This document shows, piece by piece, positions 10,489-21,830 of a stretch of 64,000 bases of DNA. Source of the stretch: Labia minor (Eukaryota > Arthropoda > Insecta > Dermaptera > Spongiphoridae); the NCBI GenBank assembly GCA_963082975.1, contig OY720347.1:27992221-28056220 (forward strand), in the 5' to 3' direction. The notes under the pieces are model-generated. The model was given only the letters and a program-made list of their open reading frames with translations, had not been told where the DNA came from and did not search any database. The position numbers and the translations under genes were made by a program. Every line of letters begins with the position of its first letter. Position 1 is the first letter of the stretch.

Positions 10489-12966
10489 ATTTGTTTTAGC
10501 GTATCATTAGAGTATAGTGGATGTTTTCAGTGCTATAGCGGAGGATCAACCTACTTTAATGTTGAACGATTCATTTTATATTAAGAATTTTTAAAAACTA
10601 CTCCATATGATAATAAAATGTCAATATATCATTCGTAGAAATACAATCAAATGTTTTTTATACGACATAGATTATAACTTGAGTCATCATAATATGATCT
10701 TTTGACCTAAATAATATTTTCAGCAATAGTTGAATGATCGTTTGAGGTCAAGCAGCCACCAGTATATACATTTAAGCAGGTTATGACTTGATTATTTTTT
10801 ATTGAAGAATATCAAATGCAAATTCATCCCTTTTAATCTATTAATAAAATAAGTAATATATGAAATTTTCAGGAGATTCATTTTCATAAATCATATTTAT
10901 TTAAATAAATTTTAATATAATCATATCTATATCTATATTTATGTTGGTATATTGCCTATAAAAATTGTTCAAAGGAGAAAAACATAACTTATTTTATTTA
11001 TAAAATTACGTATATGAGGAATTCAAGTTACGATTTCCTTTCCTTATAAAGATGACAAGACCAAAGTAAATGTTTATTATTTAATATTTATTATCGTTAT
11101 ATCAAAGTTTATTTACTTTTTCTAATGTTTGTTTCATTTAGACTTATAAAACCATCATTAATTATTTATAAATTACGAATTAATTAAAATGCATCATTAA
11201 ATATAAATTATATGCTCTCTCTTGTATATGCAATATATAACTATATATATATATATAGTTGTAAATGAATTTAAACAAGATAATATGACGGGAGGAAAAT
11301 GAAAAGACCAAAGAAAAAAGTATTATTTGTTTTCTTTTGTTGCTGCTTGAAGGATCCATTCTAAGATCCTTAGCATTTCACTTCTCGATTACATACACTT
11401 TACAAGTATCCATTAATGTGAAGTGTCTAAATGGAGATTCTTATACTATTATTTTCATTTTCTTGACAGAAGGATACAAATTATCCATTAAGAACACAAT
11501 CTAATTAGGATTGTGAGTATAATTAATCCTTCGCTTAATTGAAATTTTAATAATTTGTTGATGTTTGATAAAAAATGAGATCATTTTCAAAAAAAAATAT
11601 ATTAAAATAATAGATGTTTTTAATAATTTAGAAAATAGTTAATAAAAATCTGAAAAAAAAATTCTGATTATTTTATTGTTAAAAAAATTATAGTTTCAAT
11701 TACTAAAACCAATGAAAATAGTTATAAATCTTAATGCCAAAGAACATTTGGGATTTGTAAGATGAGTACACTTATCTTCTTTTTTTATAATAATAATAAT
11801 CATCATCATATTAATAGATAATATAATAATAATTCATACTGTATTATATTATAAACATATTAAAATATTTTAATTTATTTATTTTTAAAATTATTTTTTA
11901 TATAATTTTTAAAATTATTGTTAAAACACTCAGTCGGGAATTATAAATTTGATCTTGTATCTTGTTGATTGTGTATCAGAAACACATTAAAAAGTCATAA
12001 GTATTAATAACTCTTGTTCGTATATAGCCGTTTCAACAATACCAGAATTGGTATAATAAAAACTCATTTAATCATTATTTTACAAAATATTTAATACTAT
12101 ATTTACATTCTAATATATTGAGCTTTTAAGTGTTAAACTAGAGAATAACTATAAAAGTAAAAATAAAGTATATGTAAAAAACCTTTATATATTATTAATT
12201 AATATTGTAAAATTTTCTAAATCTTACTATTTTTAAAAATACATACATAATATTAGAATAAAATAAAGATAATATTGTTTAAAATGTTTCATTTGGAGTT
12301 ATTTTCAAAACTATTATTATAATTGTGTGAGTTATTCAAATATTTTTGTGCAAATAAGTAGTTATCTATTTCGCAATTTTTCTATAAATAGATAGATAGG
12401 AAACTAATGTAATATTTAATTTGGAATAAGATTTTTTCCTGTAAAAATCTCAAGGATAAATCCAATCCTGAATTAAATATTTAAGTTTTTCGAAATCACA
12501 TATGATATATATCTATTTATATTCATTCAAGATAAATAGTCCACATATAAATGTCAAAATAAGGTTGAAAAATTCAAAGATTATATATTTATATCATATT
12601 TATAAAATCGTTTTAGATCTTATAATTCGCTTTTTCTTTGTATATGAAATTTACGTATTTAAAATTATATAATTCTATATTTTAAAAAATATTAGTTTAC
12701 ATTTTTTTTTTAAATTTTAATTAAACGAAAATTTATTTCATGGTCATTTGATATCTTGGGATTCACTATTCAGTAAATACCAGAAAAAATCTCTACTATT
12801 TCAATGACACTAACGAATGACAAGTTCATGGACGGAATACTTTGAATAAATTCTTTCTTTTCAAATTTACATTTCTATTTATATTATTTGATCTAATATA
12901 TATTTTAATCAAAACGGATAATGATTTTCCAATATATAGATATATATCCATTTTTATTTATTTTTT
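10489..12966. other. AT-rich non-coding
   Basis: About 2.5 kb with no recognisable gene or repeat. Slightly balanced patches at 11336-11420 and around 12740-12840 carry no convincing open frame. Confidence 0.5.
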
Positions 12967-13323
12967 ACCGACCGACGATAGTAAGGGAGGTAATGTTTTC
13001 ACACCAAATTTCACATGTGGAGATTTTTTACATATCACCACGAATCATGCACTTTGTATTGGTTTTATCCTCGAGAAAAATCATCTTTATTTGTTTTTTC
13101 TTAATTTAAAATTATATGATGTCATCCAGTCATTCATGACGTCACAGCCTGGTCTTACATATATATTATAAATAAAATAAAATTAAAAATATTTATGTTA
13201 TATCCAAATCTGTTTTTTATTGCATTAATAGATATATTAAAATTATTTGAAATTGTTTCTGTAGCTGGAAATTAATTTATTTCAAACCGTCGGTCGGTTC
13301 GGACCTGGCCACAGGTCAACTTA
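12967..13323 (+). mobile_element. Rolling-circle-like element family A, copy A2 (single module, complete ends)
   Basis: The cleanest family A copy. 5' end ACCGACCGACG (12967-12977); exact inverse CGTCGGTCGGT at 13289-13299; then the hairpin GACCTG-GCCA-CAGGTC (13302-13317) and AACTTA. It has one module only and lacks the AAATTTGGTA core found in the longer copies. Contains a TGACGTCA-like site and an ATGATGTCATCCAG stretch. The open frames here (12842-13171 and 12921-13109) run across the element's edge and are not genes. Confidence 0.82.
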
Positions 13324-13640
13324 ATTTTTTATATTAATATACACTAAAATATCGATGTTTTCAAATGTTTTTTTCAGAAAATATTATAATTGTATACCTT
13401 TTTAGGTTGAGACTCCTGTAAATGTCAATTTAATTTCAAAAAAATTAATTAACTATTATAAGTCAAAAAGTTTTATTTGATAAATATTTTAAAGGATCTA
13501 GTACATATACATATATTAGGTTTTAATATATTTGCTAGAACCATATCTTCAAATTTTCTTTATTAATAGTTTTATAACAGAAAAATCTATACCTACCTAA
13601 TATATATTGTAAATAAAGAGTATTTTTTTTTGTTTAATAA
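13324..13640. other. AT-rich non-coding
   Basis: Nothing recognisable. Confidence 0.5.
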
Positions 13641-14104
13641 ACGAGGGCAGGATAATAAGTCAGTGACTTTTTTAATTTCCTGTAGCTAAAATGAAATGGC
13701 AACACTGCTCCTGTCAGCATGAAACTGTATCCTGTCTAAATTTGAACCAGCTGGGTTTTTTAGTTTTTGTTTGACATCCATTAATAACAGACTATCTCGT
13801 GATTTGAGAAGAAAATGGGAAAAAGTGAATTTCCGAGAAAATCCACAAATTGCTCCATCATCCGCCCTTTAGCCCCGAGTGACTTTTTTTGTTTCCAAAC
13901 CTGAAAAAATAGGACGGTAGAAAGAGATTTGACTCCAACGATGAAATCATCTCACAAATGAATACCTATTTTGATGTCCTCGACAAATCTTATTTTTTGG
14001 AAGAGATAAAAAAATTGGAAAAACATTGGACAAAGTGTATAGAGCTCAAAGAAGACTACAATGAAAAATAAAATAATTTGTTTCATTCATTAACCTACCC
14101 TCGT
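13641..14104 (+). mobile_element. Internally deleted mariner element M3
   Basis: Left end ACGAGGGCAGGATAATAAG and right end ACCCTCGT. The coding remnant starts with ATGGGAAAAAGTGAATTTC at 13815 (compare MEKSEF, a usual mariner start), then jumps to the C-terminal part: APSD-like, ERDLTPTMK, a LIFWKR-like segment, and a tail matching the common mariner ending CIELKGDYIEK in several frames. Element M5 at 21433 has the same deletion plan, so both probably derive from one deleted ancestor or a MITE-like subfamily. Confidence 0.8.
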
Positions 14105-14496
14105 AATTATACTATCAATTGCCATTGAAATATGATAATTTAAATAAAAAATAATGAAAAATAAATTTCTTCATACCCTTAATTGATATAAAATAATAAA
14201 TAAATTATTTCTAGATAAAATATTTAATAGATTTAAAAAAATTAAAAGGAATTCACAAAACATCTTCGTTGTATAGATTTGCCTTATTGAGGATAAGAGT
14301 TCAAACCTCACGTTCAATTTCAAAAAAAAAAAAATAATGTAGAAACAAAAATTTACCTAATAAGAAAAATGCAGACTTGTTAACATCGATATCAATCAAC
14401 ATTGACATCCATCCCGGAATTCAATAAAATAAATATTTTATATTAAATAAAAATTATATTATTTTATTTTGGTCGTTCTTAAGCCTCTTTGAAACA
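14105..14496. other. AT-rich DNA with a possible SINE fragment
   Basis: At 14268-14335 a B-box-like GAGTTCAAACCTC is followed by an A13 run, which suggests a small tRNA-derived SINE remnant. Evidence is limited to these two traits. Confidence 0.3.
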
Positions 14497-14525
14497 ATAC
14501 CTCCCTTACTATCGTCGGTCGGTAA
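14497..14525 (-). mobile_element. Solo 5' end of a family A element (A3)
   Basis: Reverse complement of the family A start: ACCGACCGACGATAG plus TAAGGGAGGTATTG, preceded by T-rich flank as at A2. Only about 27 bp of the element remains, so this is an abortive insertion or a deletion product. Confidence 0.7.
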
Positions 14526-15096
14526 AAAGTAAATAATTGAAACAACATAAATTGAAATTAAAAGGGAACTGAATATCTTTAATACGAACGGAAATCTCTC
14601 CTTCATTCTTAATATAAAAGCATATCGCTTTATTTCTCTTTTGTCTTCATTGCATTTGCATGCATAAAGAGGCGCTTCCTTTCCTGCAAAAGCTTTTCGT
14701 TTATCCGTCTTGCCCCAGTATATATATATATATATATATATGATCTTTTACACAATAAATTTTTTTTTCCTATAAATAAATATATATAGGAAAGACTTTT
14801 GTTTATTTTTTCAGGGGTGCTTCGTTCGTCACTTTGAAGAAGCAGATAAAATAAATCACTAATTCCTAAGTAAATAATAGTATCTATTTCTGAGATTTTA
14901 CGAGGAATTAGTTTGAAAATCAATGAGATAATTATATTGGTTCCTACTGTGCAAACAATTTGAACCCGGCAATGAAAGACAAATTAGGTGAAAATAGGGA
15001 TGATTAATTTGGCGATGATTAAGAAGAGAGGGCATTGAACCTACCATTAATCAAATAATAAAAATATTGATACAATAATATTTATATTATTTTTTT
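14526..15096. other. AT-rich DNA with short TA run
   Basis: A less AT-rich patch at 14585-14710 is open on the minus strand (part of 14630-14923), but the frame runs through a TA microsatellite at 14720-14741 and has no further support. Nothing else. Confidence 0.4.
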
Positions 15097-15279
15097 ACTT
15101 TCCCGCATACTTCGTATAAGGGAAGTATTGGAATCGTCAAAAATTTCGACTTCGAGATTTCGATAGATCTTGACGTTATAGACCTCCCTGAGTCGGAAAA
15201 TACCATTTTTCGAATTATGTCTGTGTGTGTGTATGTATGTATGTATGTATGTATGTATGTATGTATGTATGTATGTATG

Positions 15280-15310
<31 letters not shown>

Positions 15311-15760
15311 TGTCTGTAAGCAAATTTACTCAAAAACTAATCAAGCTAGGACTTCGAAATTTGGTACACCGATATTATTCACAGTTTGTAGATTTCTATC
15401 AAAATTTCGTCAAAATCGGTTAACCGGAAGTGGTACTTTACCTACACTGGTTGCGTTTACCTTTCAAGTAAAGTACCAGTTTGCTTCGAGATATTTGCTT
15501 CCTATTTTGTATATAGATTTAAAAATATGAAAAAAATTCAGATACCAAATTTCATCATGATCTGACTACCGGAAGTGACATTTTACCTATACAAGTAGCG
15601 TTAGGTGTAAATTATAAATATGTATATATAATAGTGTTAAACCATTTTACTTTATAATTTAAATTAATTAGTTTGTTTATTTTTATTGTTGTTAAAACAT
15701 AATAATAATAACCTAATTACCTATTTATATGCGGGAAAGTCTAGGGGAGGACACTCCCGA
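15097..15760 (+). mobile_element. Rolling-circle-like element family C, single copy
   Basis: 5' end ACTTTCCCGCATA (15097-15109) with an imperfect hairpin through 15126. Its exact inverse TATGCGGGAAAGT lies at 15728-15740 and is followed by hairpin GGGAG-GACA-CTCCC (15745-15758). Interior: a long (GTAT)n run and two core blocks with CGAAATTTGGTACACCG, AACCGGAAGTGGTAC and CTACCGGAAGTGAC. No protein. The plan is that of families A and B although the terminal sequences differ. Confidence 0.78.
15229..15309. repeat. (GTAT)n microsatellite inside family C element
   Basis: About 20 near-perfect GTAT units. It creates spurious Tyr/Ile/His and Cys/Met/Val open frames on both strands. Confidence 0.97.
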
Positions 15761-16806
15761 TTTTTTTAATTAATATTCATTTTATTTAGATTTGTATAAT
15801 ATACCTTAATACAAATTTCATTATAGCATCTATTTTAATATTAGGGATACGAGTAATAAATACATTAATACATATTATCTATATATAATTAGATTTAAAT
15901 TTGTTCAGGAGAAAACATTGTGACATAGGTAGGCAAGAATCTATCAGTTACCATTTGTGTAGGGTATAATTGTGAAATCTGATTTGTTCCTGAAAAAAAT
16001 TTGGGCTTTTTACGAATTTGAAGGTATTTATATACACTAAATTAATTGATTGGGTCTTAAAAATTTCACAAACAGTATTGAAAAAATTCCTTGACAATTC
16101 TTAACTCAACAACGTTCCATTGATAACATCATGCGGTTTTGCCTACAAAAAATATTTTCTCCTATAATTTTTAGTTTACTTTCTATTTGAAAATAAATTA
16201 TTAATTTTTATAAATTTTAATTCAATATATAATATTGATTTATGAAATATAAGTTAGAATATTATTTTTAAAAAATCGCTAATAATACCATCTTAGAATA
16301 CCCTACTTTAGAAAACTAATTTATAGTAATGATAAAATACTTTACAATCTATGTAGGCTCAATCCTTTCAATGTAAAGAACCTAACATGATTACATTGAA
16401 ATAAACTAATGGATATATGAATAGAGTTAACGGAAGGAAACAAATCAAGTATACAATGTATTGAATATTAATTTAATTTTTCTATAGACAAGAATAGAAA
16501 TCTAACAGATTCAAAAATATATTGTTTCATAAACTAATATAAACACTTTAGGTTAATGCAATTTAGAATTTATTTTTGATTTGAACATTTATATAATAAT
16601 ACATAGTAAGTTTCTTGAGGAATATATGTACGAGGATTCTTCCTAGTTAAATTTCAATTAGGATAGAAAAATTTAGAATATTTGTTTTAACTTTATTTTA
16701 ACATATTTTTTATTAATTATTTTTCAATTATTATTATTTGAATATTATATGAAAAAATCAATTTTTTTTTTTGTTTGAAGACAAATGAAAATTGGATGGA
16801 AATATC
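15761..16806. other. AT-rich non-coding
   Basis: No gene, repeat or regulatory element that I can support. Confidence 0.5.
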
Positions 16807-17204
16807 CAGTGGCGTAGCGAGCTTAACTCGCTCCCGAGGCAGAATACATTTTTAGTCCCCCCCCCCTCACCCTTTCGAAAACCATATCATATATTTAAAA
16901 TCTATTTACAAATTAATAAATAAATAAAGTAATAAACTCAAGCTAGGCTTTAAATTTGAAAAAACAAGACTAGATTTTGAAATGTATTCAAGTATGATCA
17001 TCTAGAATTAGTTATTTATTTATTTTACATATTTATAAAGAAATATTTTAAAACACTGGCACTAAATTTAAAATATATTTTCCAGAAATCAATTATAATA
17101 AAAGTACAAATTATACAGCAATTTTTAGTTTTGAGCACCATTTGGCGCCCCTTTGTGAGTAGAGCCCGGTGCAGAATGTACCTCCCCCCCTCGCTACGCC
17201 TTTG
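16807..17204. mobile_element. Non-autonomous hAT-like element (398 bp)
   Basis: Ends CAGTGGCGTAGCGAG and CTCGCTACGCCTTTG are inverted copies with two differences. The flanks GAAATATC (16799-16806) and GGAATATC (17205-17212) match at 7 of 8 positions, a target duplication of hAT size. Internal pyrimidine and CCCTCC stretches lie next to both ends. No transposase left. Confidence 0.82.
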
Positions 17205-18204
17205 GGAATATCTTGTATAGACTAAAATTTAAAAATAAAACTCGTTTATAAATTTTTTAATTAAAAAGATTACATTTTGAAAAAAAATTCTTATAAAAGA
17301 GCATATTACCATTATTTTAAATATATACTTTCTATAGTAAATGTCCAGTCAGCCCTTTATTCAAGAAAGACATAAAAATACAAATGTAATGTAATGCTTT
17401 AAATGGAACCATTGAATTATTCAAAGGAAATTTTTGATCTAAAAGAATGAACTAATTTTTAGAAATATATATATATATAAATATATAAAAGAAATATAAT
17501 ATATATATATATATATATATTATATTTCTTTTTTAATTATTATTAAATTATTAAATAAATAATTTTGCAAATATTATTAAAAAGGAGTACTTTCGCAAAA
17601 CTATAGTCTTTTCTTCTTATTCAGTAAACATAATATTATTATTGTTATATTATAATCAAATCATTCAATTTTCCATTTGAATTCATATTCTAGTCAATTA
17701 ATTTCATAAAGCAATATTCTCAATTTTATATATACATGTATATATATATATATATTTTTTAATGAATATATTATACAAGTAATATAATTTCAAATTTAAT
17801 TGAATATTTGTGAATACATATGACGAGTGAAATACCTAAATTATTATGAATTTAATGTTCAAAGAACCCATCTGCTGATTTATTCCATTCAATTTGTTCA
17901 ACTAATTATTTACGCTATTTTTTTTGTATTGTTCTTATATAAGGATAGACTTATTTGAATAAAAATCTCATTATTCACAATATATAGCTCCTTTACAAAT
18001 ATTAGATATTCGTTTTCTCTTCAAATTCTCATTTGTTACAGAGGAGAATCAATCATCCTTTGGATTCATACTTTTTATATTCTTTTTTTTTTTAAATTAT
18101 TCGTCAATAAAAAAAAATTACTTTTAGAATAAATTGGATGTGGAAAAAAATACAAGGATATTACTAAATTGTGCCTTGATTGTAACTTTGATTTCTATTT
18201 ATAG
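17205..18204. other. AT-rich DNA with TA runs
   Basis: An inverted pair of TATATTTCTTTT-like arms around a TA run at 17462-17530 could form a cruciform. A second TA run lies at 17738-17755. No gene. Confidence 0.45.
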
Positions 18205-18339
18205 ATAGAAACAAATTTGGAGAGATTGGGACGGACGGAACGCGAAAAGTTTGTTTATAGGGAAACCAATTGGAAAATGACCGATGAATGGACAAAAGAC
18301 ACGACTAACAATATAAAGAATTTGCAACAAGATAGATAG
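18205..18339 (+). CDS. Candidate terminal exon, unknown gene
   Basis: Seen: a pyrimidine-rich tract and TTTATAG (18198-18204), then 44 codons to TAG at 18337-18339. The peptide is highly charged and hydrophilic, with ETNLERLGRTEREKF, RETNWKMTDEWTKDTT and NIKNLQQDR. The segment is clearly less AT-rich than its surroundings. I do not recognise it; no upstream exon or poly(A) signal was matched. It could equally be an unclassified repeat fragment. Confidence 0.25.
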   Translation: METNLERLGRTEREKFVYRETNWKMTDEWTKDTTNNIKNLQQDR

Positions 18340-18514
18340 GGAAAGAGGCTAGTTAAATAATAATTAGAAATTATTAAGAAACAAATTTAGTATCCTATTT
18401 TATACTCAAATATGTTTGAAAATTAAATTTAATAAATAAAATATAATATTTTATATTTCAATATCTTGTTTCAATTTCAATTGTTTGTTTGTTTGTATAT
18501 ATATATATATTATA

Positions 18515-19208
18515 ACTGGTGTTTTTTTCGAGGTATAGAACTTTAAGTTAGCATTACTGTTCAAGTTGACGACCGATTTAACAGCTGTCAAGTGATTTAT
18601 TCTCAGTTTGGTTTGGCAATTCATCATGAATAGACTCACAACTGAACAACGCTTTTAAATAGTGCAATTTTATTTCAAAAATAATGGTTCTGTGCGGAAT
18701 ACCTATCGTGCACTACGTCCATTTTATCGTCGTCAAATCGTCCATCAGAGCAGTTAATTAACGAACGTTTTCGCATCCCCAGAGACGCCGTACGGTGCGT
18801 ACAGAAGAAGCTTTCGCTACTGTAGAGCGTAGCATTGAGGAAGACCCGAATGAGTCCATTCGCCATCGAGCACAGAAATTGGGTCTGTGTCCATCCACTT
18901 TATTGAACAACCATGATGTCCAGGAGCTGTGGTTCCAACAAGACGCCGCAACATGTGCCACAATCGATTTATTGAAGGACACGTTTGGTGACCGCGTAAT
19001 TTCATGTTTTGGTCCTGTGAATTGGCCTCCAAGATCTTGTGATTTAACACCGCTAGACTACTTTCTGTGGGGCTATGTAAAGTCATTGGTCTATGCGGAT
19101 AAGCCACAAACGCTTGACCATTTGGAAGACAACATTCGCCGTGTTATTGCCGATCCATCGTTGTTTTATTGCAATTTAAAGTTCTATTCCTCTAAAAGAA
19201 ACACCCTT
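18515..19208 (+). mobile_element. Internally deleted DD41D mariner-superfamily element M4 (rosa-like)
   Basis: Bounded by TA (18513-18514 and 19209-19210), with ends reading GGTGTTTTTTTCGAGGTATA and, inverted, TAAAGTTCTATTCCTCTAAA up to ACACCC. Transposase start at 18626 (MNRLTTEQR), with a stop soon after; then a helix-turn-helix part (SIEEDPNESIRHRAQKLGL), a large deletion, and the catalytic C-terminus (ELWFQQDAATCATIDLL, VNWPPRSCDLTPLDYFLWGY). Family members usually read ATCHTARATIDLL here, so a 4-residue in-frame loss has cut the Asp-Asp spacing from 41 to 37. The first catalytic Asp region is gone. Inactive. Confidence 0.88.
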
Positions 19209-20798
19209 TATAAATTAAATTATTTGAAATTGTTTCACAAGAAGATTTATCTTTATTCGAAATATAGGAGAATTAAATGATGTCATCAATTTATTTACAT
19301 AACGACTCCGTAATTACAAAATATTATATACTAGCTGTTCAATCAGTATATTAGATAAAACATTTATTTGTTTTTGTGTTCTTACTTTTAATATATTTTA
19401 ATGGTTATTTCCTGACTTCTTGTGAATAGAGGTAAATTTCAAATTGATTAATTTATTTGAATTCCCAAAAAATTTCAGTGCACAGACATATCACCAATTT
19501 TGTGCTTGCTTGTAGAGGTAAAATTGTGATATATTTGATGTGATATCAATTTGAAATTGATCTTTATTCAAAAAAAGATACAAAATTTAATTTATGTATA
19601 GGTAACTATAAATTCAGGTTTGTTACGTAATTATACAATTGCCTCTTAAAGTCATCTATTGTTAGCAAGGGGCACCTCAGTACCCCCTCCAGCGTTTTAG
19701 CGATATGCGTGTGGGCACCACGATCTATTGGATGATAAAGAAGACATATTTCATAGACAGTAAATAAATATAAATAAAATATTTAAATAACAACACTCTA
19801 GTTATACAAATAAAATTTTTCACACTATTTAGCATTAAATAAATAAATACAATAAATAAATAAAAATAATCTGATAATATTTTATACGTATATTCTTCAA
19901 CTAAATCAAAATAAATATATTCTTTTGAATTTGATTTAAAAAATTTCAATCTGTGTTTTTGTTAAAATTTTCCTCAACAATATCAAATGTTGTAAAACCT
20001 GATCATAGTGGAGTTTCTACTGATTTTTTACGAATCATATACCAGGTTGTATTTAATATTATTCTGTTCTTCATTTTCAAAAGCAATTCTCTAAAATAAA
20101 TAAAAGAAAATGATTTTCTCGTTACAAGAGCAAAATGTTGAATCCTTTCTTCCACTTCTTTGTAAACGCCAAGGATTTAAACTCTTGGGAACCAGGTCAA
20201 TAAAACTTAAACACAGCCAATTGAAATGAAAAAAAAAAACACATTTTTTATACCCGAAAATAAAGAAAAATGTTCTGTTGTTTTATTTTAATACCCTTAA
20301 ATCTACGATATCGATTGCATTTTGTCCACTTGCAAATTCAATGCAAACTATTAATTTCCCACCCCGCAGTGAAAATAAATAGACTTTAAATTCGATTTTA
20401 TTAAGTAAACAGTTTTTGTTCCTTCAATGTAGGTCATTTAACTTGAAAAAAGACCCACTCGCCGGATCTAAACAATCGATTCTGTTTTAAGATATTGAAA
20501 AATAAATAAATCTGACACAAATTCAATAGCAATAAAAAGATTCCCTTTAGATAATGAATGAAACAACTATAAGTTACATTGGATATAAAAACAATTCTTA
20601 AAAACTAGATTTTTTTCGTATAATTAATTGATTAAAATTATCAATTTATAATTGGTAATTTCTTCAAAAAGTGAATTGCATTCTTTAACATTCAATTTAA
20701 TAATTTTATAATTATAAGTTTTAATTTTTTTCATAAACTAATAAGTAGATTAAATGAATCATATTCAATTAATCAAATATACTTATTTTTATGTTTTT
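19209..20798. other. AT-rich non-coding
   Basis: Near 19331-19345 the minus strand reads GAACAGCTAG followed by T, resembling a Helitron 3' end but without a hairpin. The 74-codon minus frame at 19725-19949 consists of low-complexity Tyr/Phe/Ile codons and is not a gene. A patch at 19670-19730 is balanced but unassigned. Confidence 0.45.
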
Positions 20799-21397
20799 AC
20801 TATCTCGCCAGAGATAGTATTGCGATCATGAAAATTTTCGATGTTGAGATTTTGATGTTTTTATACGTTTTGAAGGTTCCTGAATCATTTTCACTAAGGT
20901 TGAGAAAAATGTCTGTGTGTGTGTATGTGTGTGTGTATGTATGTAGGCAAGATTACGCAAAAACGGTTTGAGCTAGAATGATGAAATTTGGTACATGGAC
21001 ATTATTCAAAATTCATAGTTTTCTATCAACTTTTGAGAAATGTAGGTCAACCGGAAGAGGGTCATTACCTACAACGTTTTGATTTTTTTTCCTCTAAAGT
21101 GACCGTAAAAATAAAAATATATGTTTGATATTTTTTCACATGATTAATAATTGTATAAAACTGCTATATATAGAATTTCAGCTTGATTGAATTGCTGAAA
21201 GTACCAGAATTAATTTTTTAACACTGCAAATCTCACGCGCCAACACGTGCCATGGTGCCATCAATAAAAAGCCAAACATGCGCTGGTTTAATATTTATTA
21301 TTTATAATTTATAATTAATTAAATTTAATTTAAATATAATATATTAAGTTATTTAATCCAATTCAAATTGCGAGATAGTCGAGTGGAGACACTCCAG
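20799..21397 (+). mobile_element. Rolling-circle-like element family B, copy B2 (best preserved)
   Basis: 5' palindrome ACTATCTC-GCCA-GAGATAGT (20799-20818), an 8-bp stem with a 4-base loop. The inverse GCGAGATAGT (21370-21379) precedes terminal hairpin GAGTG-GAGA-CACTC (21381-21394). Core: GATGAAATTTGGTACATGG, ATCAACTTTTGAGAAATG and GTCAACCGGAAGAGGG. GT-rich microsatellite at 20912-20944. About 90% like B1 by eye, so the two are recent relatives. Confidence 0.82.
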
Positions 21398-21432
21398 CTA
21401 ATTTAAATTTAGTTAGAAATGATGGATAGGTA

Positions 21433-21830
21433 CAAGGGCTGATCAATAAGTCTATGACTTTTTGAATTTAAACTATCAGCTGACTCCTGATGAAATTTGA
21501 ACCAGCTGGGTCTTATAGTTTTTGTTTGACATCCATTAATAGCAGACTACATCGTGATTTGAGAAGAAAATGGAAAAAAGTGAATTCCAATGAAAATCCA
21601 TGAATTGGGACAGGAATTGCTCGGAGTGACTATTTCTTGTTTCGTCTCATAAACAAATACCTATTTTGATGTCCTCAACAAATCTTATTTTTTGGAAAGG
21701 ATAAAAAAAATGAAGAAACGTTGGGAGATGTGTATAGAGCTCAAAGGAGACTACATTGAAAAATAAAATAATTTTTTATCCAAAGACCTGTGATTCATTA
21801 AAAAAGTCACGGACTTTTGACCTGTCCTCT
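21433..21830 (+). mobile_element. Internally deleted mariner element M5
   Basis: Left end CAAGGGCTGATCAATAAGTC and right end GGACTTTTGACCTGTCCTC are inverted relatives. A coding start at about 21570 (ATGGAAAAAAGTGAATTCC, MEKSEF) is followed after a deletion by ATTGCTCGGAGTGACTATTT and then the C-terminal block ending in GAGCTCAAAGGAGACTACAT (the usual ELKGDYIEK) and a stop. Same deletion layout as M3. It lies 36 bp from the 3' end of B2. Confidence 0.82.

Noticed and set aside
12842-13171. 109-codon frame next to and inside family A copy A2
   Set aside because: It crosses the element border and reads repeat sequence found elsewhere in other frames.
15082-15530. Four overlapping open frames of Thr/Tyr/Ile/His or Cys/Met/Val repeats
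   Set aside because: They are translations of the (GTAT)n microsatellite inside the family C element, on both strands.
18675-19107. Minus-strand frames of 63-96 codons
   Set aside because: Shadows of the DD41D transposase coded on the plus strand.
19331-19350. Third Helitron 3' end (AGCTAG then T on the minus strand)
   Set aside because: No hairpin upstream and the match is only about 10 bases, too short to support.
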